64,000 bases of DNA from Rheinheimera texasensis DSM 17496 (GTDB lineage: Bacteria > Pseudomonadota > Gammaproteobacteria > Enterobacterales > Alteromonadaceae). The stretch lies in the NCBI RefSeq assembly GCF_000711985.1, contig NZ_JONU01000007.1, positions 1,205,373 through 1,269,372 of the forward strand. The letters run 5' to 3'. The notes beneath the pieces are model-generated. The model did no database searches. It worked only from the letters and a program-made list of their open reading frames with translations, and was not told where the DNA came from. Below, one piece after another: positions 60,232-64,000 of this stretch. Made by a program: the position numbers and the translations under genes. Every line of letters starts with the position of its first letter. Position 1 is the stretch's first letter.

Positions 60232-60245
60232 GATGGGTACTTTTG

Positions 60246-60261
60246 GCTTACAACTGTAAGC
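60246..60261. promoter_or_regulatory. FabR-type operator
   Basis: GCTTACA-AC-TGTAAGC: perfect 7-base arms, 15 bases before the desaturase start. It fits the enteric FabR operator pattern with its TACA-NN-TGTA core. FabR represses desaturation genes when unsaturated acyl groups are plentiful. Confidence 0.8.
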
Positions 60262-60335
60262 TAATTTTACTGTGCAATGAAGCGCGGTCAAGGTATAAAA
60301 TGGGCTTTTAGCGCATCTGTGAACAGGTAACACCA

Positions 60336-60944
60336 GTGTCGAGAGCCCAGCAAAAAGAAAAGACCCGCCGCGCCATCATTGATGCTGCTTTTGCGCAGCT
60401 GAGCCCGGACAAAGGCTTTTCCAGCCTCAGCCTGCGTGAGGTAGCCCGCGAAGCCGGCATCGCGCCAACGTCTTTCTACCGACACTTTGCTGATATGGAT
60501 GAATTGGGCTTAACACTGGTGGATGAAGCCGGTTTGATGCTGCGACAGCTGCTGCGTCAGGCGCGTAACCGGATTGAGAAAAACGGTAGTGTGATCCGCA
60601 CCTCGATTGAAACTTTTATGGAATTTGTCGTCGGTAACAGTAATGTGTTCCGCTTGTTGCTGCGCGAACGCTCAGGTACTTCGGCGGCATTTCGCCGCGC
60701 AGTGGCGCGTGAGATCCAACATTTTTGTGCAGAACTGGCCGATTACCTGCGTAAAGAAACCGCTTGTCCGGATGAATACGCGCAGATGCAGGCCGAAGCG
60801 ATGGTGACGCTGGTGTTCCATGCCGGCGCCGACGCCCTGGATGCCAGTCCGGAAACGCGGGTGCAAATCACCTTAAGAACTATTTTACAGCTTCGCTGGT
60901 TAGCGCATGGCGCGGCCGGCTACGGTCGCCGGCCAAAAGACTGA
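60336..60944 (+). CDS. fabR: TetR-family repressor of unsaturated fatty acid synthesis
   Basis: 202 residues starting with GTG 60336 and AGGT upstream. The HTH ([18 protein letters not shown]..., [35 protein letters not shown]) is nearly that of E. coli FabR. It senses acyl-CoA/ACP unsaturation and controls the desaturase opposite it and probably distant fabA/fabB. Converges with trmA six bases on. Confidence 0.93.
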   Translation: MSRAQQKEKTRRAIIDAAFAQLSPDKGFSSLSLREVAREAGIAPTSFYRHFADMDELGLTLVDEAGLMLRQLLRQARNRIEKNGSVIRTSIETFMEFVVGNSNVFRLLLRERSGTSAAFRRAVAREIQHFCAELADYLRKETACPDEYAQMQAEAMVTLVFHAGADALDASPETRVQITLRTILQLRWLAHGAAGYGRRPKD

Positions 60945-60950
60945 CTGCTG

Positions 60951-62045
60951 TCAAACCGTTTTACGCCGCAGCCAGACGCCGGATTCCATATGATGGGTAT
61001 AGGGGAACTGGTCGAAGAACGCGAACTGCTGCACTTCGTGGGTTTGAATCAATGTCTGCAGATTGTCGGCCAGTGTCTCCGGATTACACGAAATATACAA
61101 AATGTCGTCAAACCGGCTGACCAGTTGCACTGTTGCCGGATCCAGACCGGCCCGTGGCGGGTCGACCAAAATCGTATTCAGCGCCAGACCATTTAAATCG
61201 ATATGTTTCAGTGCATTGCCCTGCGCTAGTGCGGCGCTGACATCTTCTGCCGACATCGCTAACACCTGCAGATTGTCGATTTGATTCTGCCTGATATTTA
61301 GTTCTGCCGATTTAATCGACACTTTTGACAGCTCTGTCGCCACTACCTGACGGAAATAAGGCGCCAGTGCCAGCGAGAAATTGCCGTTACCACAATACAG
61401 CTCCAGTAGATCGCCCTGTAGTTGCCGCGCAATATCACAGGCCCAGCCGAGCATCTGTTGATTCACCACTGCGTTCGGCTGACTGAAACTGTTTTCAACT
61501 TGCTGATAACTCAACTGGCGGTTATCGACCTGCAGCTGTTCGGTAATGAAATCCCGGTCGACCAGTATTTTCTGTTTACGGGCGCGGCCAATAAAATCCA
61601 GCGAATGGTCTGTCGTCAGTTCGGCTTTCAGTTGCCGGACTTCGTCGGCCCATTCAGCAGGTACGGGCTTTTTATAGATCAGTGACACCAGCAACTCACC
61701 ACTGAGGCCTGACAGATAATCAATCTGATACAAACGGTTACGCAGCAAAGGCCGACGTTTCAGTGCGTCGATCAGGCGGGGCATAAAATCGGCGATGGTT
61801 TTGATCGCAACCGGAAAATAGTCAATTCGATGGCGGGTCTTGGTTTCTGGATCAAACATGATGTGATACAGGTCATCGCCTTCGTGCCAGACGCGGAATT
61901 CTGCCCTGCAGCGGTAATGCTCGGCCGGAGAAGGGAAAATCTGCACGGGTGGCATGGCGAAACTGTGAAACAGCTGGCCGACCTGCTGTGCTTTATCCGC
62001 CAGTAACTGGGCGTATTGTGCCGGGAAAACCTGACCTGGTTGCAT
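60951..62045 (-). CDS. trmA: tRNA/tmRNA (uracil-C5)-methyltransferase
   Basis: 364 residues. Forms m5U54 in tRNAs with SAM. AdoMet site DLLELYCGNGNFSLAL, VDPPRAGLD, nucleophilic Cys in YISCNPETLADN, and VENSFSQPNAVVNQQML. No iron-sulphur cluster Cys, unlike RlmD, so TrmA. Single gene. Confidence 0.95.
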   Translation of the reverse strand: MQPGQVFPAQYAQLLADKAQQVGQLFHSFAMPPVQIFPSPAEHYRCRAEFRVWHEGDDLYHIMFDPETKTRHRIDYFPVAIKTIADFMPRLIDALKRRPLLRNRLYQIDYLSGLSGELLVSLIYKKPVPAEWADEVRQLKAELTTDHSLDFIGRARKQKILVDRDFITEQLQVDNRQLSYQQVENSFSQPNAVVNQQMLGWACDIARQLQGDLLELYCGNGNFSLALAPYFRQVVATELSKVSIKSAELNIRQNQIDNLQVLAMSAEDVSAALAQGNALKHIDLNGLALNTILVDPPRAGLDPATVQLVSRFDDILYISCNPETLADNLQTLIQTHEVQQFAFFDQFPYTHHMESGVWLRRKTV

Positions 62046-62173
62046 GATGTTGTCTCAGAACTAAAGGGCGCACATTTTAGAGACTTTTCCCGCAGAAACC
62101 AAATGCTCTGACCGGCGCTGTTGTGCAGATCGCAAATCTGGCAAAATAGCAGTGCTAAAGCATCGGAGCAGAT

Positions 62174-62968
62174 ATGCGGATCGGATTTATCGACAGTGGG
62201 GTAGGTGGCCTTAGTATTCTGGCTGCAGTCAAAGCCAAAGTACCGGCCCACTATATATATGTGATGGATAATCGCTATCTGCCTTATGGCGAAAAGACCG
62301 AAGCATTCATCCAGGCACGTCTGGCTCAGTTGTCTGCTTTATTAATAGAGAAAGGTGCTGAGCTGATAGTGATCGCCTGCAATACTGCGACCACTCAGGC
62401 GGTCGCAGCGTTAAGACAACAATTTGATATCCCGTTTGTTGGCACTGTACCTGCAATTAAGCCTGCAGCTGCAAAGTTTTGTCAGAGTGGCTTCACGGTA
62501 CTGGCAACACCGGCAACTTGCCGCAGTGCGTATCTGCAGGGCTTGATTAACGAATTTGCTCAGGATTGTTCTGTTAAAACCGCAGGTTCAAGTGAATTGG
62601 TTCGACTGGCTGAGCGCAAAGTGTGGTATCAGCAGGATGTCAGTGCTGATGTCGCCAATGAGCTGAACTCACTCGGCCTGTTGCAGCCGCCGCCGGCGGC
62701 TGTTGTACTGGGTTGTACTCACTTTCCTTTTCTTACCGCTGAGCTTGCTGCTTGCCTGCCGAATACTGTTTTTCTGGATACTGCGGATGCTATTGCGCGT
62801 CGGGTACAGGCGTTGACGTTGGCAGGTACAGAAGAGGAAGGGGCGACGGAATCATATGACCACTTATATATAAGTAGTGGGAAACTTGACGAGCAGCAAT
62901 TGGTGCGGGTGAATGATCTCGGTTTTGACCAATATCAGCATTGGTCAAAACCGGCAACAACTTATTAG
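62174..62968 (+). CDS. murI: Glutamate racemase
   Basis: 264 residues. Makes D-glutamate for peptidoglycan. Two catalytic Cys in IACNTATT and LGCTHFP, plus GFIDSGVGGLSIL at the start and MDNRYLPYGEKT. It lies next to the rRNA operon leader, the E. coli arrangement. Its stop abuts the stop of the RRM protein gene on the other strand. Confidence 0.95.
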   Translation: MRIGFIDSGVGGLSILAAVKAKVPAHYIYVMDNRYLPYGEKTEAFIQARLAQLSALLIEKGAELIVIACNTATTQAVAALRQQFDIPFVGTVPAIKPAAAKFCQSGFTVLATPATCRSAYLQGLINEFAQDCSVKTAGSSELVRLAERKVWYQQDVSADVANELNSLGLLQPPPAAVVLGCTHFPFLTAELAACLPNTVFLDTADAIARRVQALTLAGTEEEGATESYDHLYISSGKLDEQQLVRVNDLGFDQYQHWSKPATTY

Positions 62969-63466
62969 TTACTCGTCGCTGTCATCATTGTCCTGGCGCT
63001 CTTTTGCTTCACGGACTTTCAGCGTACGGCCTTCATATTCAAAATCGTTCAGTTTCTGAATTACCTTGGCGGCATCTTTGGCTGCAACTTCAACAAAACC
63101 AAAACCACGGCGCCGGCCGGTCTGGCGATCTTTCATTAAACGCACGTTTAATACTGAACCTGATTGTTGGAACAGATCCCGTACTGCTTCTTCGTTTGCT
63201 TTATATGGCAGGTTACCGACATATAAAGTGACTGAAGGGCCGCTCGCGGTCACAGCGGCTGATTTTGCCGCTGTTGCGGTCGGTGCAGACTCCAGCGGTT
63301 TTAGTTCGACTAACATTGGGACCAGAATACCAGCCAGCACTACACCGATGGTGACTGCGGTGGCAGTATCTAATGTCAGGCTGTTTAGAACAAAGCTGAA
63401 AACAAGATAAGTGATAATAGCGAGTGCCAGGGTAAATGGCAGTGAGGATTTTAAACTTGGCAACAT
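62969..63466 (-). CDS. Membrane-anchored RRM RNA-binding protein
   Basis: 165 residues from ATG 63466 (AGGA seven bases upstream). Two membrane helices (LPFTLALAIITYLVFSFVLNSL and TATAVTIGVVLAGILVPMLV), an Ala/Thr linker, then one RNA recognition motif with RNP2 LYVGNLPY and RNP1 GFGFVEV (about residues 80-155) and an acidic tail. Single-RRM Rbp proteins are common in bacteria; fusing one to membrane helices is unusual. RNA targets unknown. Confidence 0.85.
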   Translation of the reverse strand: MLPSLKSSLPFTLALAIITYLVFSFVLNSLTLDTATAVTIGVVLAGILVPMLVELKPLESAPTATAAKSAAVTASGPSVTLYVGNLPYKANEEAVRDLFQQSGSVLNVRLMKDRQTGRRRGFGFVEVAAKDAAKVIQKLNDFEYEGRTLKVREAKERQDNDDSDE

Positions 63467-63669
63467 ATGGAATTCCTGATTCTGCAAAAGGTAAGTAAAT
63501 ACAAAGAAAGCTTTCTACTTATAGTAGTCAATCAGCATCTTAACCAGTAGTTCGCAGGAAGCCAAGCAACTAAGCGGTTGTAAAATGGGAGTTTTTGTTT
63601 GGAAAATACACGTTTTGCGGCTTATTTGTCCGAACGATCGCAAAACCCCAACTTTTCTCAAATTTAAGC
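63467..63669. other. Upstream region of the rRNA operon
   Basis: About 200 bases with no gene. It ends in AT-rich sequence (AACTTTTCTCAAATTTAAGC, 63650-63669) directly upstream of P1, where an UP element would be expected. Fis sites are possible but not assigned. Confidence 0.5.
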
Positions 63670-63697
63670 TTGCGTAAGTTTCGTAACGGCCTATAAT
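63670..63697 (+). promoter_or_regulatory. rrn promoter P1
   Basis: TTGCGT (63670-63675), 16-base spacer, TATAAT (63692-63697), then the GC-rich discriminator GCGCGCC, which is typical of stringently controlled rRNA promoters. Confidence 0.8.
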
Positions 63698-63778
63698 GCG
63701 CGCCATGCCGACGGGGTGAAGCGAAACGCGAAACGCCGGGTGAGTTTGAAAAGTGAAAAATAGTCGATAAAAAGACGC

Positions 63779-63806
63779 TTGACACGAAATAAAAACTGAC
63801 TAAAAT
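63779..63806 (+). promoter_or_regulatory. rrn promoter P2
   Basis: TTGACA (63779-63784), 16-base spacer, TAAAAT (63801-63806), followed by the GC-rich discriminator GGCCGCC. Confidence 0.85.
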
Positions 63807-63907
63807 GGCCGCCTCGCAGTGAGGTTGGGGTGAAAGCCTCGAAATTGCAAGCAAGGCAAGTGAGTAGGTTGAGCAGAGTAGTTTATTTAAATAGTAAATT
63901 TCTCTGC

Positions 63908-63935
63908 TTGACTTAAAATCTGGGAAGTGTAAGAT
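63908..63935 (+). promoter_or_regulatory. rrn promoter P3
   Basis: TTGACT (63908-63913), 16-base spacer, TAAGAT (63930-63935), followed by ACGCCTCCCG. Confidence 0.75.
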
Positions 63936-63944
63936 ACGCCTCCC

Positions 63945-63960
63945 GCTTCGAAGTCGAAGC
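63945..63960 (+). promoter_or_regulatory. boxB-like hairpin of the rRNA antitermination site
   Basis: GCTTCGA pairs with TCGAAGC around AG, immediately before boxA, as in rrn nut-like sites. Confidence 0.7.
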
Positions 63961-63962
63961 AC

Positions 63963-63973
63963 GCTCTTTAACA
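63963..63973 (+). promoter_or_regulatory. rrn boxA antitermination element
   Basis: GCTCTTTAACA matches the rRNA boxA recognised by NusB/S10. It is followed by TGTGTGGG (63991-63998), the boxC element that pairs in 16S processing. The 16S gene should begin within about 200 bases past the window edge. Confidence 0.88.
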
Positions 63974-64000
63974 ATTAGCAATCAATCATCTGTGTGGGCA

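Noticed and set aside
1..64000. Insertion sequences, prophage, integrons, CRISPR arrays, tRNA genes
   Set aside because: No transposase, integrase or phage proteins, no regularly spaced repeats and no tRNA-like cloverleaf were seen on either strand.

Overview
The window is a stretch of gammaproteobacterial chromosome. Gene order and content point to the Alteromonadales, and within it to the Rheinheimera/Alishewanella/Arsukibacterium type; this placement is an inference from content, not from a database search. Supporting signs are the neighbourhoods srkA-dsbA, rsd/nudC-hemE, fabR opposite a fatty-acid desaturase with trmA beside it, and murI next to an rRNA operon. The window also encodes a GlyGly-CTERM protein and a PEP-CTERM-type protein next to a PrsT-like TPR protein. 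Genes are dense on both strands. I see no insertion sequence, prophage, integron, CRISPR array or tRNA.

Layout. 1-6000: an S41 peptidase cut by the window edge, a serine hydrolase coupled to a TrmB-type regulator, and a YdbS/YdbT-like PH-domain pair. 6000-15700: two paralogous small secreted proteins (the first frameshifted), an SDR/LysR pair, a PadR/permease-prefix pair, ilvE, two periplasmic solute-binding-type proteins, a YhhN protein and a subclass B1 metallo-beta-lactamase. 15900-21800: secreted hydrolase, two lipoproteins, an Asp/Glu racemase, FKBP, MATE pump and GFA protein. 21880-24900: a TonB-dependent receptor behind a long leader carrying MetJ-like boxes and a Cys-containing leader peptide. 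25100-29550: M23 lipoprotein, amidohydrolase and an OmpR-type two-component system. 29670-33650: a four-gene overlapping operon (BlaI-like repressor, M56/M23 fusion protease, beta-lactamase-fold hydrolase, esterase) behind two perfect palindromic operators.

33700-42000: an unknown three-gene membrane cluster, two tandem dsbA genes with srkA, ccoG, an orphan ParA with a ribbon-helix-helix partner, and purT. 42200-49600: the PEP-CTERM protein and PrsT-like protein, a small acetyltransferase, a benE-gntR-CWC operon with duplicated TGTATACA operators, and a GlyGly-CTERM cyclophilin. 49700-64000: Sel1-repeat lipoprotein, antiporter, rsd, nudC, hemE, an old yellow enzyme, sthA, a desaturase with fabR and a clear FabR-type operator, trmA, murI and a membrane-anchored RRM protein. 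The window ends inside the leader of an rRNA operon with three tandem promoters and boxB/boxA/boxC signals; 16S itself should begin just beyond the right edge.

The most interesting parts are the BlaI/M56-M23 operon, probably an inducible cell-wall sensing system; the MetJ-box plus Cys leader peptide region before the TonB receptor; the complete B1 metallo-beta-lactamase; and several strong, previously unannotated operators. All functions are read from motifs and context; no similarity search was run.
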